Part shown: positions 54,655 through 64,000 of the stretch, in pieces
Numbering within the stretch: the first letter of the stretch is position 1
How the letters are laid out: each line of letters opens with the position of its first letter
Position numbers and translations under genes: made by a program
Notes under the pieces: model-generated
The model's input: only the letters and a program-made list of their open reading frames with translations
The model's database searches: none
What the model was told of the DNA's origin: nothing
NCBI RefSeq assembly: GCF_028736115.1
Contig: NZ_CP117877.1
Span: 3,658,001-3,722,000 of the forward strand
Length of the DNA stretch: 64,000 bases
Source: Mucilaginibacter sp. KACC 22063
GTDB taxonomy: Bacteria; Bacteroidota; Bacteroidia; Sphingobacteriales; Sphingobacteriaceae
Reading direction: 5' to 3'

Positions 54655-55635
54655 CTATTTGTTGTAATAAGTGAAATCTTTGTGTTTTATTTCGTGCTCT
54701 GGCAGCGATTTAAAATATTCATATGTGATTTTTAAACCTTCGGCACGGTTCACTTTAGGTTCCCAACCTAAAATTTCTCTTGCTTTGGTAATATCTGGCC
54801 TGCGTTGTTTAGGATCATCTGTAGGTAAAGGTAAGCTAATCAGCTCCTGGTCAGTACCGGTCAGTTTAATGATCTCTTCGCCAAACTGACGGATAGTAAT
54901 CTCATCAGGGTTACCGATGTTTACCGGATTTGCATAATCACTGAACAACAAGCGGTATATGCCTTCTATCAGATCATCAACATAACAGAAAGAACGGGTT
55001 TGAGAACCATCGCCAAATACAGTAAGCGGTTCGCCTCTTAATGCTTGCCCGATGAAAGCAGGAAGTACCCTTCCGTCATTCAGACGCATACGGGGGCCGT
55101 ATGTATTGAATATACGAACAATGCGGGTTTCCAATCCGTGGAAGGTATGGTAAGCCATGGTAATGGCCTCCTGGAAACGCTTAGCCTCATCATATACTCC
55201 TCTTGGGCCAACAGGGTTTACGTTACCCCAATATTCTTCGGGCTGCGGATTAATGTTCGGATCGCCATATACTTCCGATGTCGAGGCAATAAGCATGCGT
55301 GCACCTTTAGCTTTGGCTAAGCCTAATAAATTATGGGTACCTAATGATCCTACTTTTAAGGTCTGTATAGGAATTTTCAAATAGTCGATAGGGCTGGCCG
55401 GAGAAGCGAAGTGCAAGATATAATGCAATTCTCCCGGAACATGCACAAACTTGGAAACATCGTGATTATAAAACTCAAAATTTTCCAGTTTGAACAAATG
55501 CTCAATATTGCGCAAATCACCAGTAATCAGATTATCCATGGCAATTACATGGTAATCTTCTTTTATAAACCTGTCGCACAGGTGCGAACCTAAAAATCCG
55601 GCAGCTCCTGTGATCAGTACTCTTTTTCTTGACAT
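54655..55635 (-). CDS. UDP-glucuronate decarboxylase (UDP-xylose synthase)
   Basis: A 326-aa extended SDR started at ATG 55635 ([13 protein letters not shown]); the longer reading to 55674 would overlap the ugd stop. The NAD motif [18 protein letters not shown], the YDEAKR catalytic pair, [10 protein letters not shown] and [18 protein letters not shown] are those of UXS. It converts UDP-glucuronate from the adjacent Ugd to UDP-xylose. Together they give glucuronate and xylose for the polymer. Confidence 0.93.
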   Translation of the reverse strand: MSRKRVLITGAAGFLGSHLCDRFIKEDYHVIAMDNLITGDLRNIEHLFKLENFEFYNHDVSKFVHVPGELHYILHFASPASPIDYLKIPIQTLKVGSLGTHNLLGLAKAKGARMLIASTSEVYGDPNINPQPEEYWGNVNPVGPRGVYDEAKRFQEAITMAYHTFHGLETRIVRIFNTYGPRMRLNDGRVLPAFIGQALRGEPLTVFGDGSQTRSFCYVDDLIEGIYRLLFSDYANPVNIGNPDEITIRQFGEEIIKLTGTDQELISLPLPTDDPKQRRPDITKAREILGWEPKVNRAEGLKITYEYFKSLPEHEIKHKDFTYYNK

Positions 55636-55660
55636 TTGTTTAAGTGTTAAGGTGTTACGC

Positions 55661-56977
55661 TTATTTCTGTTCAACTACTTTACGGCCTATGCTGTTGTAA
55701 TAAAAGCCGCCCTCATGCATTTTATCCAGATCATACAGGTTACGGCCATCAAATATTACTTTGCTTTTTAAACCATTTGTCAGTTTGTCAAAATCAGGTG
55801 TACGGAATAACGACCATTCGGTTACAATCAGCAATGCATCCGCATTTTCAAGTGCAGCATATGGTTCTTCGGCATAGGCTATCTTATCACCTAACAGAGC
55901 CTTGATATTAGGCATTGCCTCAGGGTCAAAAGCGGTAACAGTAGCGCCGGACTCAACCAATTCATCAATAATGTACAGTGCCGGAGCTTCGCGGATATCA
56001 TCAGTTTCAGGCTTAAATGCTAATCCCCATAATGCAAAGTGCTTACCTTTAACATCGCCGTCATAGTACTTTTTAACTTTCTGCACCAATACTTTTTTCT
56101 GGATCTCGTTTACACTCATTACCGAGTTTAAGATCTTAAAGTCATATTGGTTTTCTTCTGCCGATTTAGCTAAGGCCTGTACATCTTTCGGGAAACAGCT
56201 GCCGCCATAACCTATACCCGCAAACAAGAAACGTTTACCAATACGCTCATCTGCACCAATACCACGACGTACCATATCAACATCGGCACCAACAAGCTCG
56301 CACATATTGGCAATCTCGTTCATAAACGAAATTTTGGTTGCTAAAAATGAGTTAGCTGCATATTTTGTAAGCTCTGATGAACGCTCATCCATAAAGATGA
56401 TCGGGTTTCCCTGGCGTACATATGGCGCATACAATTCACCCATTAGTTTACGTGCACGCTCGTCAGTTGTACCTACCACTACCCTGTCTGGTTTCATAAA
56501 ATCCTCAACAGCTACACCTTCTCTCAAAAACTCAGGGTTTGATACTACTGCAAACTCTACATTGGTTTCAGGGCTCATTACAGCTCTAACTTTGTCGGCA
56601 GTACCAACCGGTACAGTTGATTTGGTAACAATTACCTTATATTCTTTTATGATTTTAGCAATGTCTTTTGCAGCGCCTAATACATAACTAAGATCTGCTG
56701 CACCGTCTCCGCCCGGAGGGGTTGGCAATGCCAGGAAAATAATCTTGGCTTCTTCAATTGCCTCTGCAAGATTTGAAGTAAAGTGCAGCCTGCCCTGATT
56801 AATATTACGGTGGAAAAGCTGTTCTAAACCTGGTTCGTAAATAGGTAGCTGGCCGGCTTTCATTTTTTCTACCTTTTGTAAATTGATGTCTACACAGATA
56901 ACGTCATTTCCTGTTTCTGCCAAACATGTGCCGGTTACTAAACCTACATAACCAGTTCCTACTACTGCAATTTTCAT
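55661..56977 (-). CDS. ugd: UDP-glucose 6-dehydrogenase
   Basis: A 438-aa enzyme oxidising UDP-glucose to UDP-glucuronate. NAD-binding start [19 protein letters not shown], the ESTVPVGT-like [35 protein letters not shown], and the catalytic cysteine in [10 protein letters not shown] are all present. The next gene is UXS (stop-to-start gap of 25 bases), which uses its product. Standard length. Confidence 0.96.
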   Translation of the reverse strand: MKIAVVGTGYVGLVTGTCLAETGNDVICVDINLQKVEKMKAGQLPIYEPGLEQLFHRNINQGRLHFTSNLAEAIEEAKIIFLALPTPPGGDGAADLSYVLGAAKDIAKIIKEYKVIVTKSTVPVGTADKVRAVMSPETNVEFAVVSNPEFLREGVAVEDFMKPDRVVVGTTDERARKLMGELYAPYVRQGNPIIFMDERSSELTKYAANSFLATKISFMNEIANMCELVGADVDMVRRGIGADERIGKRFLFAGIGYGGSCFPKDVQALAKSAEENQYDFKILNSVMSVNEIQKKVLVQKVKKYYDGDVKGKHFALWGLAFKPETDDIREAPALYIIDELVESGATVTAFDPEAMPNIKALLGDKIAYAEEPYAALENADALLIVTEWSLFRTPDFDKLTNGLKSKVIFDGRNLYDLDKMHEGGFYYNSIGRKVVEQK

Positions 56978-56996
56978 AAGTTCTTTTAAATAATGT

Positions 56997-57938
56997 TTAT
57001 TGTTGAATGAGTTCGTACTTGTTTAAGAAATCCTGATAAGCAAGGCCTATACCTTGTTCAAGTTCAATCGTATGTTTCCAACCCTTACCGTGCAGCTTGC
57101 TAACGTCCATCAACTTTCTTGGTGTCCCGTCGGGTTTAGTAGTATCAAAAGTAATATCGCCCTGGTAACCTGTTACCTTTTTCACCAGATAAGCAAGGTC
57201 TTTTATACTGATATCCGTACCTGTACCAATGTTTACAAGTCCGGGCTCATCATAATTCTGCATTAAGTAATAGCAGGCCTCTGCCAAGTCATCTGCAAAC
57301 AGAAATTCACGCAGGGGCGTACCAGTACCCCAAATAGTTACTTGCGGAGCGTTATTTACTTTAGCCTCATGGAAACGCCTGATCATTGCCGGTAATACAT
57401 GCGAATTTTGAGGATGGTAATTATCATTATACCCGTAAAGGTTAGTAGGCATTACAGATATAAAATTACAACCATACTGATCGCGGTAGGCATCGCACAT
57501 CTTAATACCTGCAATTTTGGCAATTGCATAGGGCTCATTGGTAGGCTCAAGTGTACCTGTCAACAAATAATCTTCCTTTAAGGGTTGCGGAGCTAATTTA
57601 GGATAAATACAGCTGGAACCCAGAAACATAAGTTTGCTGACGCCATTTATGTATGCAGAATGTATTATATTATTCTGTATTTGTAAATTATCATATAAAA
57701 ATTCGGCACGGTACGTATTATTGGCAACTATGCCACCTACTTTTGCAGCCGCCAGAAACACATAGTCGGGCTTTTCGTTTTCAAAGAAACCGGCCACAGC
57801 CTGCTGGCTGCGCAGGTCAAGCTCGGCCGAGGTTTTAGTGATAATATTTTCAAAGCCTTCTTTTTCAAGCTTTCGCTGAATAGCTGACCCTACCATCCCC
57901 CGATGACCTGCGATATAAACTTTAGCGGTTTTGTTCAT
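56997..57938 (-). CDS. fcl: GDP-L-fucose synthase
   Basis: A 313-aa SDR epimerase-reductase: [51 protein letters not shown] (cited in part) and YAIAKIAG catalytic Tyr/Lys. It turns GDP-4-keto-6-deoxymannose into GDP-L-fucose. It follows gmd by 3 bases, the usual gmd-fcl pair. Confidence 0.96.
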   Translation of the reverse strand: MNKTAKVYIAGHRGMVGSAIQRKLEKEGFENIITKTSAELDLRSQQAVAGFFENEKPDYVFLAAAKVGGIVANNTYRAEFLYDNLQIQNNIIHSAYINGVSKLMFLGSSCIYPKLAPQPLKEDYLLTGTLEPTNEPYAIAKIAGIKMCDAYRDQYGCNFISVMPTNLYGYNDNYHPQNSHVLPAMIRRFHEAKVNNAPQVTIWGTGTPLREFLFADDLAEACYYLMQNYDEPGLVNIGTGTDISIKDLAYLVKKVTGYQGDITFDTTKPDGTPRKLMDVSKLHGKGWKHTIELEQGIGLAYQDFLNKYELIQQ

Positions 57939-57941
57939 AGG

Positions 57942-59057
57942 TTATTCAAACTGGTTTTTAATAACATAACCAGATGCTTTAAGTAATTTCTCACGTTGGA
58001 AATGATCAACATCAGCTGCAACCATTTCGCTAACCAAGCCTTTCAGATCATACTTAGGTTTCCATCCTAATTTTTCATGAGACTTTGTAGGGTCACCTAT
58101 TAAAAGATCTACTTCAGTAGGCCTAAAATATTTAGGGTCAACCGCTACTACTTCTGTTCCAACCGCTACTTGGTAATCAGGATTATTACATTTTACAACA
58201 TAACCTACCTCATCAACACCTTCGCCTTTGAATGCTACTTCAATACCTACTTCCGCAAATGCTAACCTCACAAACTCGCGTACACGTGTTGTAACGCCTG
58301 TAGCAATTACAAAGTCTTCAGCTACTTCCTGTTGTAATATCAGGTACATGGCTTCAACATAGTCTTTGGCATGCCCCCAGTCGCGCTGTGCATCCAAATT
58401 ACCCAGGAAAAGCTTATCCTGCAGGTTCAGCGCAATTTTAGCTACCGCACGGGTAATTTTACGGGTTACAAATGTCTCGCCGCGTAATGGGCTTTCATGG
58501 TTAAATAAAATACCGTTACAAGCATACATATTATAAGCTTCGCGATAATTTACTGTGATCCAGTAACCATACAGCTTAGCAACTGCATATGGTGAACGCG
58601 GGTAGAAAGGAGTAGTTTCTGACTGTGGTACAGCCTGTACTAAACCATAAAGCTCAGAAGTTGAAGCCTGGTATATTTTTGTTTTTTTAGTAAGTCCTAA
58701 CAACCTTACAGCCTCTAAAATACGTAAAGTGCCTATGCCATCAGCATTTGCGGTATATTCAGGTGTATCGAAACTCACTTTTACGTGCGACATGGCGCCA
58801 AGATTATAAATCTCATCCGGCTGTACTTGCTGTATGATCCTGATCAGGTTGGTAGAATCGCTCAAATCGCCATAATGCAGAAAGAAGTTACGGTTCTCTT
58901 CATGAGGGTCCTGGTACAAATGATCAATACGATCGGTATTAAATAAAGAACTTCTTCTTTTAATACCATGTACCTCGTATCCCTTTTCAAGTAATAAGTC
59001 GGCTAAATATGCGCCATCCTGGCCAGTAATGCCCGTAACTAATGCCTTTTTTTTCAT
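57942..59057 (-). CDS. gmd: GDP-mannose 4,6-dehydratase
   Basis: A 371-aa extended SDR with [21 protein letters not shown], the [15 protein letters not shown] loop, [33 protein letters not shown] and [10 protein letters not shown]. It produces GDP-4-keto-6-deoxymannose, the precursor of fucose and other deoxy sugars. Followed at once by fcl. Confidence 0.96.
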   Translation of the reverse strand: MKKKALVTGITGQDGAYLADLLLEKGYEVHGIKRRSSLFNTDRIDHLYQDPHEENRNFFLHYGDLSDSTNLIRIIQQVQPDEIYNLGAMSHVKVSFDTPEYTANADGIGTLRILEAVRLLGLTKKTKIYQASTSELYGLVQAVPQSETTPFYPRSPYAVAKLYGYWITVNYREAYNMYACNGILFNHESPLRGETFVTRKITRAVAKIALNLQDKLFLGNLDAQRDWGHAKDYVEAMYLILQQEVAEDFVIATGVTTRVREFVRLAFAEVGIEVAFKGEGVDEVGYVVKCNNPDYQVAVGTEVVAVDPKYFRPTEVDLLIGDPTKSHEKLGWKPKYDLKGLVSEMVAADVDHFQREKLLKASGYVIKNQFE

Positions 59058-59066
59058 TTTATATGT

Positions 59067-60353
59067 TTAAAGTAGTGCCTTTGTTTTAATTAATTCAGTA
59101 TCGCCATTATAGACTGAAACCGAATTGATGAAGCTTTGCATAATTTGATCTATGTTGAGATAAGCCGTTGCATACCTGCGTGCGTTATCCCTTTTTTTAT
59201 CTGCTGCATCCAAATCATCTTTAGCATTTTTTATAACTACTGTTAAGCTGTCACAATCCTCAGGAGGGATACAATATCCCAGATCATGTTTATTAACAAC
59301 TTCTGCCAAAGACGTTCCGTTTTCAGCTGTTACAATGCAAACGCCACCTACAGCCAATATGGTAGTCAGCTTGGAGGGCATTACCAAATCACCTGCATTG
59401 GCTTTTTGCAATACTAAATGGAAATCTGCCATATTTAAAAATTCATTAAAAACAGCTTTATCCTGTACAGGCATAAAAACTATGTTGTTTAATGACTTAT
59501 CATTGGCCAATTGTACCAGATTTCCTTTATACGGTCCCGAGCCGCAGATAACAAATTTTATATCGTTAATATGCTTAAGATTTTCAGCGGCAAATATAAT
59601 ATTTTCAAGTCCCTGCTTTTCACCTATGGCGCCAGAATATAGATAAACAGTATCTGTAGGCTTAAAACCCCAGTTTGTTTTTAATTCGGCCCTGTTATTT
59701 AGCGGCTTAAAAAAAGAAGTATCTGCCCAGTTAGGGAAAAACAATACCTTTTTATCGATCTTCTCCTCTATTTTCTTGATCATCCCATCAGATATGCTGC
59801 TCACAAAGTCGGCATTATCAAGTATCTGTTTTTCAATTTTATAGAGACGATTAAAAAGATTTTGATTAGATAAAAGGTTTAACTCCTGTGCCGCCTCTAT
59901 TTGTAAATCCTGAATATGGTATACCAGTTTGCCTCCGGTTAATTTACGTACCATTAGCCCTAAATAGGCTAAATGAAATGGTGGCGCTACTGTTAATATC
60001 AGATCGAATCGTTTCTTGAGCAGGATAAGCTTAAATACCTGCCAGATTTTAGACGTCCAGAACGAGACATCCTGTATCATTCTTTTTTTCCCTGTCGGAT
60101 CAGCAGGTGTATAAGATGGGCAGCGATATACTGTTACCTTATTACCATCAAAATCAATTACTTCCTTTTTGTACCACCACCATTGTTTATCATAAGGCGC
60201 CTGCACCTTCCATTGAGGGTAATAAGGGAAGGTAGTAACTACGGTACAGGTGTAGCCATGAGATGCCAGCCAGGCAATCATCTCGCCATTGTATTTGCCA
60301 ATGCCTGTAGGTTCGGGCAGAAAGTTGTGGCTTATCAGCAGAATATTCTTCAT
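59067..60353 (-). CDS. WcaI-type glycosyltransferase
   Basis: A 428-aa GT-B enzyme. ATG 60353 overlaps the upstream stop as ATGA (60350-60353); the alternative ATG 60359 adds two residues. The start ILLISHNFLPEPTGIGKYNGEM and PYYPQWKVQAPYDKQWWWYKKE are characteristic of colanic-acid WcaI. IGEKQGLENIIFAAENL and the C-terminal half follow. It adds a sugar to the polymer repeat (fucose transfer in colanic acid), by analogy. Confidence 0.88.
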   Translation of the reverse strand: MKNILLISHNFLPEPTGIGKYNGEMIAWLASHGYTCTVVTTFPYYPQWKVQAPYDKQWWWYKKEVIDFDGNKVTVYRCPSYTPADPTGKKRMIQDVSFWTSKIWQVFKLILLKKRFDLILTVAPPFHLAYLGLMVRKLTGGKLVYHIQDLQIEAAQELNLLSNQNLFNRLYKIEKQILDNADFVSSISDGMIKKIEEKIDKKVLFFPNWADTSFFKPLNNRAELKTNWGFKPTDTVYLYSGAIGEKQGLENIIFAAENLKHINDIKFVICGSGPYKGNLVQLANDKSLNNIVFMPVQDKAVFNEFLNMADFHLVLQKANAGDLVMPSKLTTILAVGGVCIVTAENGTSLAEVVNKHDLGYCIPPEDCDSLTVVIKNAKDDLDAADKKRDNARRYATAYLNIDQIMQSFINSVSVYNGDTELIKTKALL

Positions 60354-60922
60354 GACCATCTCTCCTTCACAAATACAGCAGGGTTGCCTTTATAAATTCC
60401 ATTATCTAAAAGATCGCTAACTACTACTGATCCGGCAGACACCACAGCGTCAACCCCGATATTTACGCCAGGCGCTACTAAGCAACCCGCGCCAACCCAG
60501 GCACCTTCATTAACAGTAATTTTATCGTTTCGATATGGCATAGCCGGATCTTTATAATTATGATTGCCTCCGCACAAAAAGCTTCTTTGTGAGATGCAGG
60601 CATTGCTGCCTATGTATAGTTGTTCAAAATTCAGTAACAATGCTTCTTCACCGATCCAAACATGATCTCCTATCACAAGCTTCCAGGGAAAATGAACGTT
60701 TACCCTTGGCTTAATAATTACACCCTGACCTACTTTTGCCCCAAAAGCTCTTAATAAAAAACATTTTAGCTTATTCGGAAATGGAAAGGCTGTAAGAAAA
60801 AAGAACATTTTAACCAGGTACCACACCGTTTCTTTTATTTTGCCCGCTCCGCGGTCAAAGCCATCGGGATTAAAATCCTGCAATTTTACACGTGAAACAT
60901 GATGACCAACAGCTGTTGACAT
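60350..60922 (-). CDS. WcaF-type polysaccharide acetyltransferase
   Basis: A 190-aa left-handed beta-helix acetyltransferase: the N-terminal helix segment WYLVKMFFFLTAFPFPNKLK, GVIIKPRVNVHFPWKLVIGD, ACISQRSFLCGGNHNYKD and WVGAGCLVAPGVNIGVDAVV. Homologous to colanic acid WcaF, which acetylates fucose of the repeat. Its stop overlaps the WcaI-type start, and the GT2 gene ends 1 base upstream of its start codon region, so all three form one tight group. Confidence 0.88.
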   Translation of the reverse strand: MSTAVGHHVSRVKLQDFNPDGFDRGAGKIKETVWYLVKMFFFLTAFPFPNKLKCFLLRAFGAKVGQGVIIKPRVNVHFPWKLVIGDHVWIGEEALLLNFEQLYIGSNACISQRSFLCGGNHNYKDPAMPYRNDKITVNEGAWVGAGCLVAPGVNIGVDAVVSAGSVVVSDLLDNGIYKGNPAVFVKERWS

Positions 60923-60923
60923 A

Positions 60924-61718
60924 TCAGTGATTTACAATGTTAAACTCCTCTGCTTCAATTAACCTTAATGCAAACAGCATTTCTACAACAGTGCGCTGTA
61001 AGGTATAATACCAGCCAGCCCAGCCGTTAAAAATCAGCCCTTTTACAAAAAGGCAGTAAAAGAAAACGAAAAATGGAGCTAATACTTTGGTGCGCCTTAA
61101 TTTGTTTATGATCGAATTCCTGTCGGCATTGTTTAGGTCCAGCAACTTATCGCATTCACGAACTGAATAACCGTTTTGGTTATTTAGCCACCTGGTTAAC
61201 GACTTGCGGTCGTCATGCCATATTTTGCTTTTGAAATCTCCTATACTGCCTGTAATTGAAAGCCTGTGGGCATGCCCGTCATCAAAATAGCTTCCAAGCT
61301 TAGTTTTGAATAATACGGGTCTTGGGGTCGTATTGTTACTTAAAAGTTTCTTTCCGTAAATTAAAAACTCAAACCTTGAATTGTAAGCTACAAAATCGCC
61401 GCCATTGTTCAATAACTGTCCTGTTTCGGCAATAAAGTCATCAGGCAAAACGTAATCTGCATCCAGGCTTAAAACCCATTCGCTGGTAATATGCGTTAAC
61501 CCAAAATTACATTGCTGGGCAAACGTATCAAATTTGCGATAGATGATTTCCACATTAGGATAAGATTCCATTATCTTAACCGTGTTATCATCACTATAAC
61601 TGTCAATAACGACAACACGCTCAAGCCATTTAAGCTTGTCAAGTACCCTCCCAATATTGGGTTCTTCATTCTTGGTCAGAATCAGCGCTTGTAATACGTT
61701 TTTTGCAATTGCAATCAT
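60924..61718 (-). CDS. Family 2 glycosyltransferase
   Basis: A 264-aa GT-A enzyme started at ATG 61718 (MIAIAKNVLQALILTKNEEPNI); the longer reading begins with TTG 61727. The donor-binding ILTKNEEPNIGRVLDKL, VVIDSYSDDNTVKI and the DXD-like LSLDADYVLP are clear; the C-terminal 60 residues are hydrophobic and probably membrane-associated. Resembles LPS core/KdtX-type transferases. It opens a transcription unit downstream of a 119-base gap. Confidence 0.88.
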   Translation of the reverse strand: MIAIAKNVLQALILTKNEEPNIGRVLDKLKWLERVVVIDSYSDDNTVKIMESYPNVEIIYRKFDTFAQQCNFGLTHITSEWVLSLDADYVLPDDFIAETGQLLNNGGDFVAYNSRFEFLIYGKKLLSNNTTPRPVLFKTKLGSYFDDGHAHRLSITGSIGDFKSKIWHDDRKSLTRWLNNQNGYSVRECDKLLDLNNADRNSIINKLRRTKVLAPFFVFFYCLFVKGLIFNGWAGWYYTLQRTVVEMLFALRLIEAEEFNIVNH

Positions 61719-61724
61719 TACTGT

Positions 61725-61732
61725 CAAAGATA
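61725..61732 (-). promoter_or_regulatory. Promoter -7 box close to the GT2 start
   Basis: On the minus strand TATCTTTG ends 6 bases before ATG 61718. If used, the leader is only 0-3 bases. The TTG alternative start at 61727 would fall inside the box, which favours ATG 61718. Confidence 0.45.
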
Positions 61733-61837
61733 ATATTATCAGCGAGAATTACATATATTTCAAATGATAATATTAACGGTTAAAAATTAACAATTAATTT
61801 ATATCATCTATTGCAAATTTTGTAACTAAATGTCAAA

Positions 61838-62962
61838 TTAAATGCTTGTATATATATTAAAATAATCAGAGATTAACTTATCTGCAGAAAAATATTTCGC
61901 TATAATATAGCTGCCGTCTTTGGCAATCCTATCACGTTTAGCCTGATCATGATAAGCATCGGTAAGTTTTGCTGTTACGTTGTCTACGTCTAAGGTAGTA
62001 ACCCAGCCTAAATCATTTTTTTCAACAAAATCAGAAAGGGCAACATGTTCTGAAACTATCGTTGCAGTACCTGCATGTAACGATTCAATAACAACGTTTG
62101 CAAAGTTTTCATTGTAAGAGATCAAGGCAAACAAGTCAGCGTTCATCAGTTCTTTGAATTTTTGCTCTCGGTTTTGCCAGCCCAACCACTCTATTTTATC
62201 GGCTATATTAAAATCACCTGCCAGTTGTTTCAACTTGGTAATGTACTCGTCTTCGCCAGAGCCCGCTATTTTTAGCTTTACAGCAAAATTTAAATTAGCA
62301 ATGGCTTTCAAAAGTATTTCTATTCCCTTCTTAGGATGAATACGCGACATAAAAATCACGGTAAATACATCGTTATTCTTATCGGCTATTTTTAGCTCTG
62401 GTAATGATAAAATGTTAGGGAGCATAAAGCCTTTCCAATTATCAATTAAGCTGATACACTCTTTATACTCGGCTTCTGATGTTGCATGAAAGAACGACTT
62501 TGATAAAATACTACGGCCAAAAAATTTGTGCATTAATTTTTTGGCTTTACTGTTACCCGAGTTAAAAATATATCCACTAAGCATGCCTCTGGGAGCTATG
62601 ATAGTTTTTGCACCCTTAAGCAGGCATATTTTTGCAGCAACCATTACCAGGATATTCCACCATGAATGGATATGCACCACGTCATATTCTTTAACGTGAT
62701 AAAACAGATGTTTCCATAATGCCGGCGAAACATGGGTAGGATCTTTAGTGATCCGTTTAAAATAAGTAACATTTACACCATCTACATCAACGGTAGATCC
62801 GGGTGCTATATCCAGTTCTGTTTTGCCATTGGCCGTTGTTGTAAACACGTCAACATCATGGCCTTGCGCTGCCAAACCTTCACACAAACGCGCAACAGAT
62901 TCAATGGGCCCACCATATACGTAGGCCGGTTTGTACGATGGAACGATGTGAAGTATTTTCAT
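61838..62962 (-). CDS. Family 4 glycosyltransferase
   Basis: A 374-aa GT-B enzyme. It opens with ILHIVPSYKPAYVYGGPIESV, typical of GT4 with a Gly-rich acceptor loop; VHIHSWWNILVMVAAKICLL, APRGMLSGYIF, FMSRIHPKKGIEILLKAI and the sugar-nucleotide site ISYNENFANVVIESLHAGTATIVS (E-x7-E) follow. Product unknown. It follows the acyltransferase by 4 bases. Confidence 0.9.
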   Translation of the reverse strand: MKILHIVPSYKPAYVYGGPIESVARLCEGLAAQGHDVDVFTTTANGKTELDIAPGSTVDVDGVNVTYFKRITKDPTHVSPALWKHLFYHVKEYDVVHIHSWWNILVMVAAKICLLKGAKTIIAPRGMLSGYIFNSGNSKAKKLMHKFFGRSILSKSFFHATSEAEYKECISLIDNWKGFMLPNILSLPELKIADKNNDVFTVIFMSRIHPKKGIEILLKAIANLNFAVKLKIAGSGEDEYITKLKQLAGDFNIADKIEWLGWQNREQKFKELMNADLFALISYNENFANVVIESLHAGTATIVSEHVALSDFVEKNDLGWVTTLDVDNVTAKLTDAYHDQAKRDRIAKDGSYIIAKYFSADKLISDYFNIYTSI

Positions 62963-62966
62963 GAAA

Positions 62967-63629
62967 TTAATTTACGTAGCCTATTGTCCTGGTGAAATAT
63001 TTAGCGGTTGACGGAATTGCTTTAAGTGGTTTTGCCGGCACCCCTCCGTAAAGCATCCAGGTTTCGGTTTGTGCTGAGTTTAAAAGGGATTTAGCACCCA
63101 AAACAGAATAAGCCGGTAGATTAGCGCCACCCAATATAACAACATTGGTTCCAACAAATGAGTACTCTCCGATGGTAATAGGTGCACTATCCTGCCTGTT
63201 TTCAAAAACATCTATGGAATGGGTAAGCAGCTGAGAATTATAACCCGCCACTGTGCTAAACCTGCCGATGTGTATAGCGCTTGTGCAGTCTATGTGATGA
63301 TTTTTGATAATTGCAGAATTGTCGCCCATCACTAATTCGGCTTTCCTGTCGGTTTGATGCTGAAAATGTTTAGACTGGCCATGTGTGCTAAAACCTGTGA
63401 TCCAGTTGCTGCGGCCTATCTTTGCATTCTCTCCTAATTCAATGTAATCAAGATGGATAGCCGTAGTAAAATGATCGATCCGTGAACCGGCATGCATAAC
63501 CAGTTTACGTGGAAAAACCCAGTTAATACCCAGTTTGGCAGTGGGGTGAATTTGATAACCAAACCAGCTTTGCAATGCCTTTCTGCGCAATGGCCAGGGC
63601 AAAATAACAGATAGTAATTTTAACAGCAT
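62967..63629 (-). CDS. Hexapeptide-repeat acyltransferase
   Basis: A 220-aa left-handed beta-helix protein. The N-terminal amphipathic helix (MLLKLLSVILPWPLRRKALQ) precedes hexapeptide turns: IELGENAKIGRSNWITGF, HHIDCTSAIHIGRFSTVAG, YSFVGTNVVILGGANLPAYS and ALGAKSLLNSAQ-like VLGAKSLLNSAQT. It probably acetylates a sugar of the surface polymer; donor and site unknown. It lies 6 bases after the truncated glycosyltransferase gene. Confidence 0.85.
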   Translation of the reverse strand: MLLKLLSVILPWPLRRKALQSWFGYQIHPTAKLGINWVFPRKLVMHAGSRIDHFTTAIHLDYIELGENAKIGRSNWITGFSTHGQSKHFQHQTDRKAELVMGDNSAIIKNHHIDCTSAIHIGRFSTVAGYNSQLLTHSIDVFENRQDSAPITIGEYSFVGTNVVILGGANLPAYSVLGAKSLLNSAQTETWMLYGGVPAKPLKAIPSTAKYFTRTIGYVN

Positions 63630-63635
63630 ATGGTA

Positions 63636-64000
63636 TTAATTATGATTTAAGCCATGCATAGATAAATATTGTTGCGTGATTTTCGTCTTCTCAAAACGCT
63701 CACAATTTTTAAATCCCGCCTTAATTAAGTTACTACGCAGCGCTGTATCTTTTAATAAAAGTAAAGCGTTTGCAAAATCTTGCGAATCAGCCGGATTTGC
63801 ATGTATAGCAGCCCCACCGCTAACCTCAGGCATTGGCTGCAAATTACTGGCAATTACCGGTGCCCCGCAGGCCTGGGCTTCAATTACCGGCCAGCCAAAT
63901 CCTTCTGCAAAAGAAGGAAAAATAAAAGCATAGCAGCCGTTATACAAAGCGCGTAGCACCTCATGCCGAGGTTTAATAACTTGTATAACCCGGTGCTCCA
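63636..64000 (-). CDS. Glycosyltransferase family 4, C-terminal part
   Basis: The gene enters from beyond the right edge; the frame is open to base 64000 and the ORF does not begin at the GTG at 63959. Reading through the edge gives EHRVIQVIKPRHEVLRALY before NGCYAFIFPSFAEGFGWPV, the E-x7-E donor site of GT4 enzymes, then IEAQACGAPVIASN. The visible part is about 121 residues, the C-terminal third. It heads the visible part of the polysaccharide locus. Confidence 0.88.
   Translation of the reverse strand, partial: EHRVIQVIKPRHEVLRALYNGCYAFIFPSFAEGFGWPVIEAQACGAPVIASNLQPMPEVSGGAAIHANPADSQDFANALLLLKDTALRSNLIKAGFKNCERFEKTKITQQYLSMHGLNHN

Noticed and set aside
1..64000. CRISPR array, tRNA or rRNA genes, insertion sequences
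   Set aside because: No regularly spaced repeat, no cloverleaf or rRNA stretch and no transposase reading frame was found on reading the sequence.

Overview
The window comes from a Bacteroidetes chromosome, most likely the Sphingobacteriaceae (Mucilaginibacter or Pedobacter type; this is inferred from gene families, not from a marker gene). The reasons are two SusC/SusD outer-membrane import pairs, an ECF sigma/FecR/STN-SusC signalling set, SusD and DUF1735-type lipoproteins, a bacterial RRM protein, a PAAR-like DUF4280 protein, and several copies of the Bacteroidetes -7 promoter box TAnnTTTG placed just upstream of genes. I see no rRNA, tRNA, CRISPR array or transposase.

Layout. 1-640 (-): LemA and the start of a secreted gene next to it. 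671-5768 (-): a tight five-gene module around a PAAR-like DUF4280 protein, with a 728-aa unrecognised protein, a secreted 184-aa protein and two other unknowns; this is the best candidate for an undescribed system (a secreted effector with accessory or immunity proteins). 5875-13864 (-): PBP1C plus thioester alpha-2-macroglobulin, a periplasmic defence and repair pair. 14124-21848 (-): a SusC/SusD/DUF1735 operon, a basic-secretory-protein peptidase and a LacI regulator, whose promoters share CG-centred palindromes. 22034-24532 (+): an amino-acid permease directly abutting a Cys/Met-type PLP enzyme. 24799-31727 (+): ECF sigma, FecR anti-sigma, STN-containing SusC and SusD, with a hairpin-rich leader before susC and a strong terminator after susD. 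31807-33452: a seven-haem cytochrome c lipoprotein and a convergent small membrane protein. 33603-41281 (-): a complete heavy-metal efflux locus (response regulator, sensor kinase, TolC, adaptor, CzcA-like RND pump).

41381-51306 is a mostly housekeeping stretch on the + strand: PQQ-type sugar dehydrogenase lipoprotein, RRM protein, membrane-anchored GH25 lysozyme, SDR-DUF2867 protein, a convergent S4-domain Hsp15-like protein, a small membrane protein, DapD, a glycosyltransferase, and then a tRNA-maturation group (Sua5/TsaC, CCA-adding enzyme, a pRiA4b-ORF3-like protein, MiaA to 52263).

52247-64000 (-) is an exopolysaccharide/O-antigen locus. It has nucleotide-sugar genes (RfbA, RfbD, GmhA, UDP-xylose synthase, UDP-glucose dehydrogenase, GDP-fucose synthase, GDP-mannose dehydratase) fed by colanic-acid-like glycosyl- and acetyltransferases (WcaI, WcaF, GT2, GT4). 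The last glycosyltransferase runs off the right edge. Polymerase, flippase and export genes are not in the window.
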